From NCBI GenBank assembly GCA_022768805.1, contig JALELB010000003.1, positions 1 through 44,956 on the forward strand: a stretch of 44,956 bases of DNA. Reading direction: 5' to 3'. This DNA comes from Ruminococcus sp. GTDB taxonomy: Bacteria > Bacillota > Clostridia > Oscillospirales > Ruminococcaceae. Under the pieces are notes generated by a model that saw only the letters and a list, made by a program, of their open reading frames with translations, searched no databases and was not told where the DNA came from. A program made the position numbers and the translations under genes. Below are positions 7,382-15,163 of the stretch, piece by piece; position 1 is the first letter of the stretch, and the number at the start of each line of letters is the position of its first letter.

Positions 7382-8539
7382 TCAGCTGTCCCCGTCCTTA
7401 TCCCGATAATAGGCAATCATCAGCTGTACCACCCGGTCATAGCTGTGAATGCCGTCCTCCACACCGTTGAGCTTCATGCTGGCATCCGTCAGGGTATCGT
7501 TCATCTGCTCCACAGCCTCGCTCAGCTTCTGCTCCGCTTCGTCCGCCTGTTCATCCGCTTCCCGGATCTCCGGGGGATAGTATTCGTACAGATCCCACCA
7601 CATGTCCCCAGGCACCATGGTTTCGATCTGGTTGATCCGTTCCTCGTAAACATCCGGGTCCAGTTTCCACACCTCATCCCACAGATACTCCAGGGCAAAC
7701 AGATACCCGCTGTACCGGAACATACTGTCCGCCGAGCCGATGCATGCCAGATAGGCAAGGAAATTTGCCTCATCCTCCGGCAGAAAGCCCTTGGTATGGG
7801 CAAGCTCGTGGCATAATGTCACCGGCAGGTGGGAATCCGTCAGCAAGGGAGAGCAGGTCGCCTCCATGGTATAGGGGTAATACAGACCGATGGTGCCCCC
7901 ATAGCGGAACAGCTTTACACAAAGGAACCGCTTCGGGACAGGATATGCACCTGCCAGCTCCGGATGACTGTCGGAAAGCCGGCCCATGGCTGCCGCCGCT
8001 TCTGCATTCAGATCCATATCCGCCGGCAGAACCGGGCGGCCCGTTTCCGGATCCCTGGGCAGCTCCCCGATCTGCTGTGCCATCTGGCGGACCACCTTTT
8101 CGTAAGTGTCCAGCAGCTCCTCTGCGGTGGCGGTTTCCGATGCGCCGTATACCTCCGACAGCTTTGTGCAATGATAAAGCGGGAAGCAGTTCAAGGTCTG
8201 CAGGGTCATGACAATCAGCACGGCCCAGGCAATGAACCGGCGCCAGAACCAGCCCAGCCTCCGCCGCCAGGGCTTATAGCACAAGCCCGCCAGCAGGCTG
8301 AGAGGCAGCACCAGGAACAGCAGCACTGCCCCAATGATGGCAAGCACCTCCCCCAGGGGAATGGACACCGGACTGGTCAGCGCCATGGGCACCCGGGATA
8401 TGTAATGGAACACATACAGCCGGTATGCGTCACATAGCGCCGGACTGATCCAGGCAATTCCGTTCACTGCCGCCAGCACCACAGCCCATATCAGCAGCCC
8501 CTTCCAGAGCCGGGGCATTCCGCTGCACCTGTGTGTCAT
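7382..8539 (-). CDS. DUF3810 family membrane protein with HExxH zinc-peptidase motif
   Basis: A 385-residue membrane protein matching the DUF3810 family. Three hydrophobic segments occupy about residues 12-32, 62-88 and 100-118. The rest is predicted extracytoplasmic and carries HELAH (244-248) followed by EDEANF (Glu256/257): the gluzincin pattern of two zinc histidines, the catalytic Glu and a downstream Glu ligand. The C-terminal 60 residues are Glu/Asp-rich and helical. The ATG at 8539 is favoured because GGAGGTG lies seven bases upstream; an in-frame ATG at 8548 sits almost on that ribosome site. The promoter is at 8567-8595. The peptidase activity is inferred from the motif; no substrate is known to me. 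Confidence 0.82.
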   Translation of the reverse strand: MTHRCSGMPRLWKGLLIWAVVLAAVNGIAWISPALCDAYRLYVFHYISRVPMALTSPVSIPLGEVLAIIGAVLLFLVLPLSLLAGLCYKPWRRRLGWFWRRFIAWAVLIVMTLQTLNCFPLYHCTKLSEVYGASETATAEELLDTYEKVVRQMAQQIGELPRDPETGRPVLPADMDLNAEAAAAMGRLSDSHPELAGAYPVPKRFLCVKLFRYGGTIGLYYPYTMEATCSPLLTDSHLPVTLCHELAHTKGFLPEDEANFLAYLACIGSADSMFRYSGYLFALEYLWDEVWKLDPDVYEERINQIETMVPGDMWWDLYEYYPPEIREADEQADEAEQKLSEAVEQMNDTLTDASMKLNGVEDGIHSYDRVVQLMIAYYRDKDGDS

Positions 8540-8566
8540 AACATACACCTCCGATTCTATCAGCTT

Positions 8567-8595
8567 ACTATACCATATTCGACATGTTTCGTCAA
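8567..8595 (-). promoter_or_regulatory. Promoter of the DUF3810-MATE operon
   Basis: On the minus strand TTGACG (8590-8595) and TATAGT (8567-8572) are separated by 17 bases. It lies back to back with the pyk promoter, about 100 bases away. Confidence 0.7.
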
Positions 8596-8693
8596 CCGTC
8601 CCCCCCGCCGAACGATCAGCCCTCCCGCAAGGCCTATCCCCGGTTTTTCAACATAAAGCGCATGTTTTCTCGGTATTCTTACCAGAATATAAC

Positions 8694-8722
8694 TTGACGT
8701 TTCCGTGAGAATCCTGTATACT
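8694..8722 (+). promoter_or_regulatory. Promoter of pyk
   Basis: TTGACG (8694-8699) and TATACT (8717-8722) have a 17-base spacer, about 50 bases upstream of the pyk start. Confidence 0.75.
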
Positions 8723-8771
8723 TATAAATAAGTACAAGAAAAAGTCACTTATGCCTGAAAGGAACAATGCT

Positions 8772-10193
8772 ATGCGGAAAACGAAAATCGTTTGTACAGT
8801 GGGCCCTGCAACGGACTCCATCGATGTGCTCCGGGATCTGATGAAAAGCGGCATGAATGTGGCACGCTTCAACTTTTCCCACGGAGACTATGAAACCCAG
8901 AAGCGCCGCTTCGATATGGTATGCCGCCTGCGCAAGGAACTGGATCTTCCCATCGCCACCATGCTGGATACCAAGGGGCCGGAGGTTCGGCTGGGCAGAT
9001 TTGAACAGGATGCGCCGGTGAAGATCCAGGATGGGGATACCTACACCCTGACCACCCGGGAGATTCTCTGCAATGCAAGGGAGGGCTGTGTTTCCTTCAA
9101 GCGGCTGCCCCATGACATCAGCGCCGGCAACCGGATCCTCATCAATGACGGCGTGGTAGAGCTTCTGGCAGAAAAGGTTACGGAAACCGACATTGTCTGC
9201 CGGATTATCCACGGGGGCGTGCTTTCCAACAACAAGGGCATCAACGTGCCCGGGGTCAAGCTTAGCATGCCCTTTCTCAGCGATGCAGATATGAACGATC
9301 TGGAGTTCGGCGCCAAGCAGGGCTTTGACTTCATTGCAGCCAGCTTTGTGCGCACCGCCGCAGACATCAATTACCTGCGCAAATTTACCCAGAGTCTGGG
9401 CTGGTTCGACGTGCGCATCATTGCCAAGATCGAGAACCTGGAGGGTGTGGAGAATATCGACGAAATCCTGGAGGCGGCAGACGGCATTATGGTTGCCCGG
9501 GGAGATATGGGGGTAGAAATCCCCTTTGAACAGATTCCCGCCATCCAGAAGGAGCTGATCCACAAGGGCTACAACGCGGGCAAGCAGGTGATTACCGCCA
9601 CCCAGATGCTGGAATCCATGATTAGTAATCCCCGCCCCACCCGTGCGGAAATCACCGATGTGGCCAACGCCATTTACGACGGCACAAGCGCCATTATGCT
9701 CAGCGGCGAAACTGCTGCCGGCGCCTTCCCGGTGGAATCCGTCAAGACCATGGCGCTGATCGCCCAGACCACCGAAGACGACATTGACTATAAAAAGCGC
9801 TTCTCCCGCCGGGAGGCTGACGTATTCTGCAATATTGCAACTGCCATTTCCCACGCCACCGTAACCACCGCCCACGACCTGAACGCAAAGGCCATTGTCA
9901 CGGTGACCAAGCAGGGCCAGACTGCCCGGCTCATCAGCAAATACCGGCCCACCTGTCCCATCATCAGCTGTACCCCAAGTCAGCGGGTCTGCCGCCAGAT
10001 GAATCTGTCCTGGGGGGTTATGCCCCTGATGATTCAGGAGGAAACCAATTCCGACGAGCTGCTGCAGCACGCTGTGGATTCTGCCAAGAAGGCGGGCTAC
10101 ATCCACACCGGGGATATGGTTGTCATCACAGCCGGGCTGCCCCTGGGCATTTCCGGCACCACCAACCTGATGAAGGTGGACAAGGTGGATTGA
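8772..10193 (+). CDS. pyk: Pyruvate kinase
   Basis: A 473-residue cytoplasmic enzyme that transfers phosphate from phosphoenolpyruvate to ADP, the last step of glycolysis. The N-terminus MRKTKIVCTVGPA, MNVARFNFSHGDY, LDTKGPEVRLG, IIAKIENLEGVENIDEI (catalytic lysine), MVARGDMGVEIPFEQIP and TATQMLESMI are all typical of the family. The C-terminal allosteric domain is present, but there is no extra PEP-utiliser domain as found in Bacillus. The ATG at 8772 is preferred because AAAGGA lies eight bases upstream and the family usually begins there; an in-frame ATG at 8751 lacks such a site. It is monocistronic, with the promoter at 8694 and terminator at 10206. Confidence 0.97.
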   Translation: MRKTKIVCTVGPATDSIDVLRDLMKSGMNVARFNFSHGDYETQKRRFDMVCRLRKELDLPIATMLDTKGPEVRLGRFEQDAPVKIQDGDTYTLTTREILCNAREGCVSFKRLPHDISAGNRILINDGVVELLAEKVTETDIVCRIIHGGVLSNNKGINVPGVKLSMPFLSDADMNDLEFGAKQGFDFIAASFVRTAADINYLRKFTQSLGWFDVRIIAKIENLEGVENIDEILEAADGIMVARGDMGVEIPFEQIPAIQKELIHKGYNAGKQVITATQMLESMISNPRPTRAEITDVANAIYDGTSAIMLSGETAAGAFPVESVKTMALIAQTTEDDIDYKKRFSRREADVFCNIATAISHATVTTAHDLNAKAIVTVTKQGQTARLISKYRPTCPIISCTPSQRVCRQMNLSWGVMPLMIQEETNSDELLQHAVDSAKKAGYIHTGDMVVITAGLPLGISGTTNLMKVDKVD

Positions 10194-10205
10194 ATCGTTT
10201 GCCCG

Positions 10206-10237
10206 GCCTCTCATTCCGCTGGATGAGAGGCTTTTTT
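10206..10237 (+). terminator. Terminator of pyk
   Basis: GCCTCTCAT (10206-10214) pairs perfectly with ATGAGAGGC (10223-10231), followed by six T. It insulates pyk from the following operon. Confidence 0.9.
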
Positions 10238-10350
10238 GTTTTCATTTGGTATACTTTTAGTATAATTTGCTTTTTTCATAAATTGTTGTTGATTTCATGC
10301 TGTTGCTTTGTATGACTATACAAACTTATCCGGACAAGCTCCATCTTTTA

Positions 10351-10379
10351 TTGACAGAATTCGCTAGGGATGTTAGCAT
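10351..10379 (+). promoter_or_regulatory. Promoter of the 13-gene acyl-carrier-protein operon
   Basis: A perfect -35 TTGACA (10351-10356), a 17-base spacer and TAGCAT (10374-10379), with TGT directly before the -10 giving an extended -10 element. The first start codon (GTG, 10409) follows with AAGGAG six bases before it. No other promoter was seen inside the operon. Confidence 0.7.
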
Positions 10380-10408
10380 AGTAACAGAAAACCGTTAAGG
10401 AGAATCCT

Positions 10409-11308
10409 GTGGATACATATAAAAAAGCATTTTTATTTAACGGAATCGGCTCCAAGCCGGAAAAACTGCTGATTAACCTGCCGGCGCCTTTGATGGAGCG
10501 CTATCTTGCAGACCGGGATGCAGAGTTTTCCCGGCTGGGTCTGCACACTGACCTGGAGCAGAATACCCCTTTTGACCGCCGGGTTGCAGAATGGCTGATC
10601 TCCCTGCTGTGCGACCGGGTGGTATTCGACCACTATACACAGCTGGGCATCATCCCGGACATCGGCGCCGGGTACAGCTCCGGCATCGTCAGCATCAGCG
10701 CATGCTTCGGCTCCATACCCGATGCCTTTGCCCACGAAATTATTCTGATGAATCGTACCACCATGCAGAACCTTGCTGCAGCAGGCATGGAGTTGGACAT
10801 GGGGGTGGTCATCGGCTTTGGCTATGAGGACGCCGAAAAGCTGCTGTTCCCCCGTTTTTCCCGGGAAGAGCTTGTAATCGGCAGCGGCAATTCCGTGTTC
10901 TGTACCATGATCAGCGGCAGAACGGAGGCTGTCCGCCGGGCACTGGAGCTGATGCTGGAGGAAGGTGCGCTCAAGGCTATCCCCTTCGGCACCGGCGTTG
11001 CCTATCACCACCCGGTTATGGCGGAATACGCCCAGGAATATGTGGATTTCTGCGGTTCTATAGACTATCAGGATCCTGTTCACCCCATTCTGTCCGTATT
11101 TGACAACAGGATTCTGACCCGTGGAGAGGATATTATGCTGGAAAACCAGCGCAATGTGATGACCCCTATCCGGTGGGATCTTGCCATCCGGGAACTGGAG
11201 CAGCTTGGCGTAACAGAATTCTACGACGTCAGCGCAAACGGCGCCGTCAAGAAATTCTCCCGGCTCCGCAGCAGAAGATGTAAAATTTATACGCTTTCGG
11301 ACGTATAA
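10409..11308 (+). CDS. Discrete malonyl/acyl-transferase (FabD-like)
   Basis: A 299-residue FabD/AT-fold protein predicted to move a malonyl or similar acyl group from CoA to an acyl carrier protein. The N-terminal FLFNGIGSK corresponds to FLFPGQGSQ of FabD. GYSSG (88-92) carries the nucleophile Ser90, usually written GHSLG. Arg116 in MNRTTMQ matches the arginine that binds a dicarboxylic extender carboxylate. YHHPVM supplies the catalytic His200. The length matches FabD (about 310). The departures from the FabD consensus (FNGIGSK, GYSSG) suggest a specialised trans-acting enzyme, not the housekeeping FabD. It starts at GTG with AAGGAG upstream and is first in the operon. Malonyl specificity is inferred from the arginine only. 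Confidence 0.82.
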   Translation: MDTYKKAFLFNGIGSKPEKLLINLPAPLMERYLADRDAEFSRLGLHTDLEQNTPFDRRVAEWLISLLCDRVVFDHYTQLGIIPDIGAGYSSGIVSISACFGSIPDAFAHEIILMNRTTMQNLAAAGMELDMGVVIGFGYEDAEKLLFPRFSREELVIGSGNSVFCTMISGRTEAVRRALELMLEEGALKAIPFGTGVAYHHPVMAEYAQEYVDFCGSIDYQDPVHPILSVFDNRILTRGEDIMLENQRNVMTPIRWDLAIRELEQLGVTEFYDVSANGAVKKFSRLRSRRCKIYTLSDV

Positions 11309-11325
11309 GTTTTCATAAATGATCC

Positions 11326-11345
11326 GCACTGCTTTCAGGCAGTGC
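11326..11345 (+). other. Intercistronic hairpin between acyltransferase and ACP
   Basis: GCACTGC (11326-11332) pairs perfectly with GCAGTGC (11339-11345) across a six-base loop. No T run follows, so it is unlikely to be a terminator. It may protect or trim the message ahead of the ACP gene, whose product is probably needed in larger amounts; that role is inference. Confidence 0.5.
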
Positions 11346-11374
11346 AGTCCAAAATCATATGGAGGAATCAAGCA

Positions 11375-11677
11375 ATGAGAGAAATTACCGAGGAAATCAG
11401 ACAGGAAATCACAGACATGATCTTCGACTACTATGCTGAGGAATGCGAAGTGGACAGAAACGAAATCACCATGGACACCAATCCCCAGGAGGATCTGGGC
11501 AGTGATTCCCTGATGTTTGTGGAGCTGATTGAAATGACCTCAGAAAAATACGACCTGGATGTGAAGCTCCAGAGCATCGGCAAGTATATGCTGAAGGCAC
11601 CCATGGATACTATGTCCGATGTGGTGGATATGTTCTGCAAGGTATATCAGTACGGCAACGACATTGTAAACCAGTAA
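11375..11677 (+). CDS. Acyl carrier protein (first of two)
   Basis: A 100-residue acidic, helical acyl carrier protein. The phosphopantetheine attachment motif is DLGSDSLMFVEL with Ser44, followed by a typical helix II and third helix. At 100 residues it is slightly longer than housekeeping AcpP (about 77), with extensions at both ends. The ATG at 11375 is chosen because GGAGGAATCAAGC directly precedes it; an upstream in-frame start at 11342 has no site. It follows the acyltransferase after a 66-base gap with a hairpin and is followed by a crotonase six bases later. It probably carries the extender unit or the growing chain. Confidence 0.9.
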   Translation: MREITEEIRQEITDMIFDYYAEECEVDRNEITMDTNPQEDLGSDSLMFVELIEMTSEKYDLDVKLQSIGKYMLKAPMDTMSDVVDMFCKVYQYGNDIVNQ

Positions 11678-11683
11678 GCCGCC

Positions 11684-12406
11684 ATGCTCAGATCCAATTT
11701 ATCCACACTGGAGACAGAGGGGGAGCTGGCGGTTCTGACCCTGGACAACGGACCGAAAAATCTCCTGTCCCAGCCGGAATTCATAGACCGGAACACACTG
11801 CTGGACTGGCTGGCTGCCAATCCCGGGATCAAGGGACTGATTATCACCGGAAAGGGCAGACATTTTTCCCACGGTGCCGATGTATCCCTGTTTAAGGATG
11901 CCGCAGACAACGGAATTTCCCAGAAGTTGGAGGATGCCCGCAGGCTGCTGCGGAGCATTGAACAGCTGCCCATCCTGACAGCAGCTGCCATTCAGGGCGG
12001 CTGTTTCGGAGGCGGGCTGGAGATTGCCCTGAGCTGTCAGTTCCGGATCTGCGCGCCCAACGTCTTTCTCGGCCTCACCGAGATTATGCACGGAGTAGTG
12101 CCCGGCATGGGCGGCATGGAACGGCTGTACCGGCTTCTGGGAAAGGAAAAGGCCATTTCCATGTGCCTGCGTGGGGAAATGCTCAACGCACAGGACGCCC
12201 TGAAGCTGGGACTGGTCACTGCCGTATGCGAGGAAAAAAATCCTCTGGAGCCTGCCAAGGCCTTTCTCCGGGAGCTGATCGGCAGCAATACGGCCCTGCA
12301 GATCCGCACTGTACTGGAGACCCTCCGCCGTGCGGAAGCCGGTGAGGAGGATCCCTCTAAAGGCGGCTTTGAGCGGGTCCTTGGGGAGGCGAACCAGAAC
12401 CCATGA
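11684..12406 (+). CDS. Enoyl-CoA hydratase/isomerase (crotonase), copy 1
   Basis: A 240-residue crotonase-superfamily protein. The oxyanion-hole elements are GRHFSHGADVSLF (58-70) and GGCFGGGLE (105-113). Both glutamates used by hydratases are present: Glu113 (equivalent to Glu144 of rat hydratase) and Glu133 in LGLTEIMHGVVPGMGG (equivalent to Glu164). So it should be able to add or remove water across a 2,3 double bond. The operon context suggests an ACP-bound substrate, acting after the dehydrogenase. The length is slightly below the usual 255-260. Its stop overlaps the next start (ATGA). It could alternatively be a decarboxylase or isomerase, as in the beta-branching ECH families of polyketide pathways. 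Confidence 0.87.
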   Translation: MLRSNLSTLETEGELAVLTLDNGPKNLLSQPEFIDRNTLLDWLAANPGIKGLIITGKGRHFSHGADVSLFKDAADNGISQKLEDARRLLRSIEQLPILTAAAIQGGCFGGGLEIALSCQFRICAPNVFLGLTEIMHGVVPGMGGMERLYRLLGKEKAISMCLRGEMLNAQDALKLGLVTAVCEEKNPLEPAKAFLRELIGSNTALQIRTVLETLRRAEAGEEDPSKGGFERVLGEANQNP

Positions 12407-12807
12407 AAAGCACCTGTGAGCTGACTGTCCGGGGCTATGAACTGGACTCCTTCGGGCATGTGAACAACGCCGTATATCTGAATTATGCGGAAACCGCCAT
12501 GTGGCACTGCCTGAACCGATACGGGCTGGTGCAGCTGCTCCGGCAGGAGGGGCTGTTTCCTGTGATCCTGGAAACCAGCCTGCGGTACATCCACGAGCTG
12601 CACCTGCTGGATCAGGTGCGGATCGAAACAGAGATGCACTGCTCTGCCGGTCTGATTCAATATACCCACACCGTTATACAGGTTCAAACCGGGCTGACCG
12701 CATGCCGGATTAAGGGCAAGCTCGCTTATGTCAATGGAGAGCGGATGATCTGTGATATTCCCCAGGCAGCCCGAGAACTGATGGAGCAAGAATGCAATGA
12801 AGATTGA
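12403..12807 (+). CDS. Hotdog-fold acyl thioesterase (YbgC/FadM-like, 4HBT)
   Basis: A 134-residue single-domain hotdog protein. The signature ELDSFGHVNNAVYLNYAETA (residues 13-32) contains the catalytic Asp15 and the HVNN loop of the 4-hydroxybenzoyl-CoA thioesterase/YbgC family. It would hydrolyse an acyl thioester, either releasing the finished product from ACP or CoA, or clearing blocked intermediates. It overlaps the preceding crotonase by four bases and the next gene by eleven. A second, unrelated thioesterase closes the operon, so the two probably divide the release and editing jobs. Confidence 0.87.
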   Translation: MKSTCELTVRGYELDSFGHVNNAVYLNYAETAMWHCLNRYGLVQLLRQEGLFPVILETSLRYIHELHLLDQVRIETEMHCSAGLIQYTHTVIQVQTGLTACRIKGKLAYVNGERMICDIPQAARELMEQECNED

Positions 12808-13342
12808 AACCACCCCATTCGTGACCACCGTCACGGATGCCCATTCCCTGTTTGAAGTATTCCAGAGCCGGGACCGGCTGGGAACACCCTGCATGCTGCT
12901 GGTGTACCTGACCGACGGCTTTTTTCTTGGGGAGCCTGCACAGGAGGCTGCTGTGACAGCCTGGCTGACGGAAGCTCCCTTCCTGACGGCGGCAGCCGCA
13001 GAGGATCCGAATCTCTTTCCGGCTTCCCTGCTTGCCGCCTTTGATCTGCGCATCAGCGCCCGCCCCTTTACCGGCCAGTGCCCGGCAGAGAAGCGCACCC
13101 TGCTCTGCGGAAGAAATGCGGAGCAATTCTGTATGCTCACGGAAGAAGCGGAGTCCTTTCCCGCTGGTGCAGCTGCACTGACGGACAAGCTCTTTGCCGG
13201 AAAGACCCCGGAACAGGCGGCGGAAATCACCGCATGCTTTATCTGCGCCCGGCAGGGCTCGGCACAGGATGTACTGAACCGGGAATCCTTTGCCTTTTAC
13301 CGGCTCATGGGCGCAAAGAACGGAGGGAACAGCCATGTCTGA
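12797..13342 (+). CDS. Small protein of uncertain family, possibly a degenerate crotonase-fold subunit
   Basis: A 181-residue protein I do not firmly recognise. The layout loosely follows a crotonase: a hydrophobic strand (PCMLLVYLTDGFFLGEP, about 30-46), a segment SLLAAFDLRISARP (about 77-90) resembling the ALACDLRIA stretch after the oxyanion loop, and a C-terminal helix ending ESFAFYRLM. The active-site features are missing: no GAD loop, no GGG oxyanion glycines and no catalytic glutamates. If the fold is right, it may be an inactive partner in a mixed oligomer with the crotonases on either side. Cysteine content is moderate and there is no signal peptide. It overlaps both neighbours, so it is certainly part of the operon. 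Confidence 0.55.
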   Translation: MKIETTPFVTTVTDAHSLFEVFQSRDRLGTPCMLLVYLTDGFFLGEPAQEAAVTAWLTEAPFLTAAAAEDPNLFPASLLAAFDLRISARPFTGQCPAEKRTLLCGRNAEQFCMLTEEAESFPAGAAALTDKLFAGKTPEQAAEITACFICARQGSAQDVLNRESFAFYRLMGAKNGGNSHV

Positions 13343-14036
13343 ACCGCTTTCCTTTGTGCTGACCGAAGAAGCCGGCATTCTGACCCTGACCATGTCCGCT
13401 CCGGGCAATAACCTGATGACCGGAGCTTTCTTTCAGGAATATGAAGCCGTCATGGAACAGATCCAAAGCCGCAGCACCCAGCCCGGCATCCGGGGATTGA
13501 TTATCCGGGGCGGCGGCAGGCATTTCAGCGTGGGCGCCGATGTGGACGCCCTGGGAGAGCGCTCTGCCCGGGAGCCCTTTGACGGGGTACATCTGCCCCC
13601 CTCCCACTGCCGGCAAAAGCAGCTGTTCACCTTTCTGCGCAGCCTGCCCTTTCCGGTGGTCAGCGTAGTGACCGGCTTCTGTATCGGCTCCGGCAGTGAA
13701 ATCGCTGTCAACAGTCATTACCGGATCTGTGAAAAAAATGCCCGGGTCGGCCAGCCCGAATCCACCTTCGGCATTCTGCCGGCTCTGGGAGGCGTGGCCA
13801 GAACCATCGAGCTGTGCGGCATGTCCGCAGCATACAGACTGGTGATGTCCGGCGAGCTGATCCCGGCGGAAACCGCTTATGCACTGGGCTGGGCGGATCT
13901 GCTCTGCGACAAGAAGCAAGGCTATGCCCGGGCCGTGGAGCTGATCGACTGGATCTCCGGCCACTGCGAAAACTTTTCCGGAGCGGACTGGGGCCAGCTG
14001 CTCCGGCAGTATCTGAATGAAGGAGCAAACACATGA
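13335..14036 (+). CDS. Enoyl-CoA hydratase/isomerase (crotonase), copy 2
   Basis: A 233-residue crotonase with the elements GRHFSVGADVDAL (61-73) and GFCIGSGSE (114-122). Both catalytic glutamates are kept: Glu122 and Glu142 in VGQPESTFGILPALGG. It differs clearly from copy 1 (insertion around 75-95, different C-terminus), so this is not a recent duplication; the two probably act at different steps or chain lengths. The ATG at 13335 is preceded by GGAGGG and overlaps the end of the previous gene. Its own stop overlaps the dehydrogenase start (ATGA), suggesting a functional hydratase/dehydrogenase pair as in FadB. Confidence 0.87.
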   Translation: MSEPLSFVLTEEAGILTLTMSAPGNNLMTGAFFQEYEAVMEQIQSRSTQPGIRGLIIRGGGRHFSVGADVDALGERSAREPFDGVHLPPSHCRQKQLFTFLRSLPFPVVSVVTGFCIGSGSEIAVNSHYRICEKNARVGQPESTFGILPALGGVARTIELCGMSAAYRLVMSGELIPAETAYALGWADLLCDKKQGYARAVELIDWISGHCENFSGADWGQLLRQYLNEGANT

Positions 14037-15154
14037 AATTAGGAATTGCCGGCTTTGGCAAAATGGGGCAGGATATTTTCAATCTCCTGTTCGACAAGCT
14101 CCGGGAGGATGAGTTTGTGGTGCTGGAGCCCATCAACACGGAAAAGCATGCTGCCGCAGTCCAGAAGCAGCTGGACAGGAAACACCGGCGGGGTCTGCTG
14201 ACAGAACAGCAGCTTGCTGACCGGAAGCAGGCTGTGCGCTTTACGGCTGACCCTGAGGATCTGGCGGGCTGCAGCCTGGTGCTGGAAGCCATCACGGAAG
14301 ATCTTGCTGCAAAACAGGCACTGTTTGCAAAGCTGGAACAGATCGTACCGGCGGATTGCCTGCTGCTGACCAATACCTCTTCCCTGCCGGTGGCTGAAGT
14401 ATTCGCTCCGGTTCAGCATACCGGCCGCTGCACCGGTCTGCACTTTTTCTACCCGGTACGGCTGACAGGCTTTGTAGAGGTCAACCTGCTGCCGGAAACC
14501 TCGGCGCAGACTGCCGACGCCGCTTTCCGGCTGGTGCAGCGCATCGGCAAAGAGCCCCTGCCTCTTGAAGGTGCATACCACATGTATCTGAACCAGATCC
14601 TGTCCTGTGCTGTGGCACACGGCTTTGTGCTGCTCCGGCAGTACGGCGTCAGCCCGGCACAGCTGAACAAGGCGCTGTCCGGCCTGATGCCCACAGCTCC
14701 CGTATTTGAGATTCTGGACAGTGTGGGACTGGGGCTAATGGGTGCCGATCCCGACCGGTTCCGCATCCCCCGCAACCGGGAACTGCTGATATACGGTCAT
14801 TCTGCCATGCAGGAGCTGATCGCCGGAGGATGTCCGGAAACGCCCCTTGCTTTTCTGGATTATGCGGCAGAGCACATGCCGGACACGGAGGCGGATGCTT
14901 CCGGTGCAGCGGCGGACATGACCGCGCTGCTGCTCAATGAGATCAGCCGGGCACTGGCGGATTACCAGGGAGACCGGACGCTGTTCTGCCGGGCCATCCA
15001 GGAAACCCTGGGACTGGCAGAGACCCCTGCGGCACTGTATGCTGCATACGGGCCAGTACAGCTGTCTGCTGTTTTGCAGCATTTTTATGAAGCCACAGGC
15101 TTTGCATCCTATCAACCCGCCGGACAGCCGGCGTGGGAACAAACTTTACGCTGA
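14033..15154 (+). CDS. 3-hydroxyacyl-CoA dehydrogenase-type oxidoreductase
   Basis: A 373-residue NAD(P)-dependent dehydrogenase of the 3-hydroxyacyl-CoA dehydrogenase family. Rossmann motif GFGKMG is at 7-12; NTSSLPV (114-120) contains the active serine; GLHFFYPV (135-142) has catalytic His137; Glu149 lies twelve residues later as in the family; YLNQILS provides the asparagine region. It is longer than the 280-residue clostridial 3-hydroxybutyryl-CoA dehydrogenase, with an extra C-terminal helical part from about 285. In this operon it is the only candidate to reduce a beta-keto thioester, replacing FabG. The alternative is oxidation of a hydroxyacyl extender, as FkbK-type homologues do. Cofactor preference cannot be read with confidence. 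Confidence 0.87.
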   Translation: MKLGIAGFGKMGQDIFNLLFDKLREDEFVVLEPINTEKHAAAVQKQLDRKHRRGLLTEQQLADRKQAVRFTADPEDLAGCSLVLEAITEDLAAKQALFAKLEQIVPADCLLLTNTSSLPVAEVFAPVQHTGRCTGLHFFYPVRLTGFVEVNLLPETSAQTADAAFRLVQRIGKEPLPLEGAYHMYLNQILSCAVAHGFVLLRQYGVSPAQLNKALSGLMPTAPVFEILDSVGLGLMGADPDRFRIPRNRELLIYGHSAMQELIAGGCPETPLAFLDYAAEHMPDTEADASGAAADMTALLLNEISRALADYQGDRTLFCRAIQETLGLAETPAALYAAYGPVQLSAVLQHFYEATGFASYQPAGQPAWEQTLR

Positions 15155-15163
15155 GGTGTGAAT

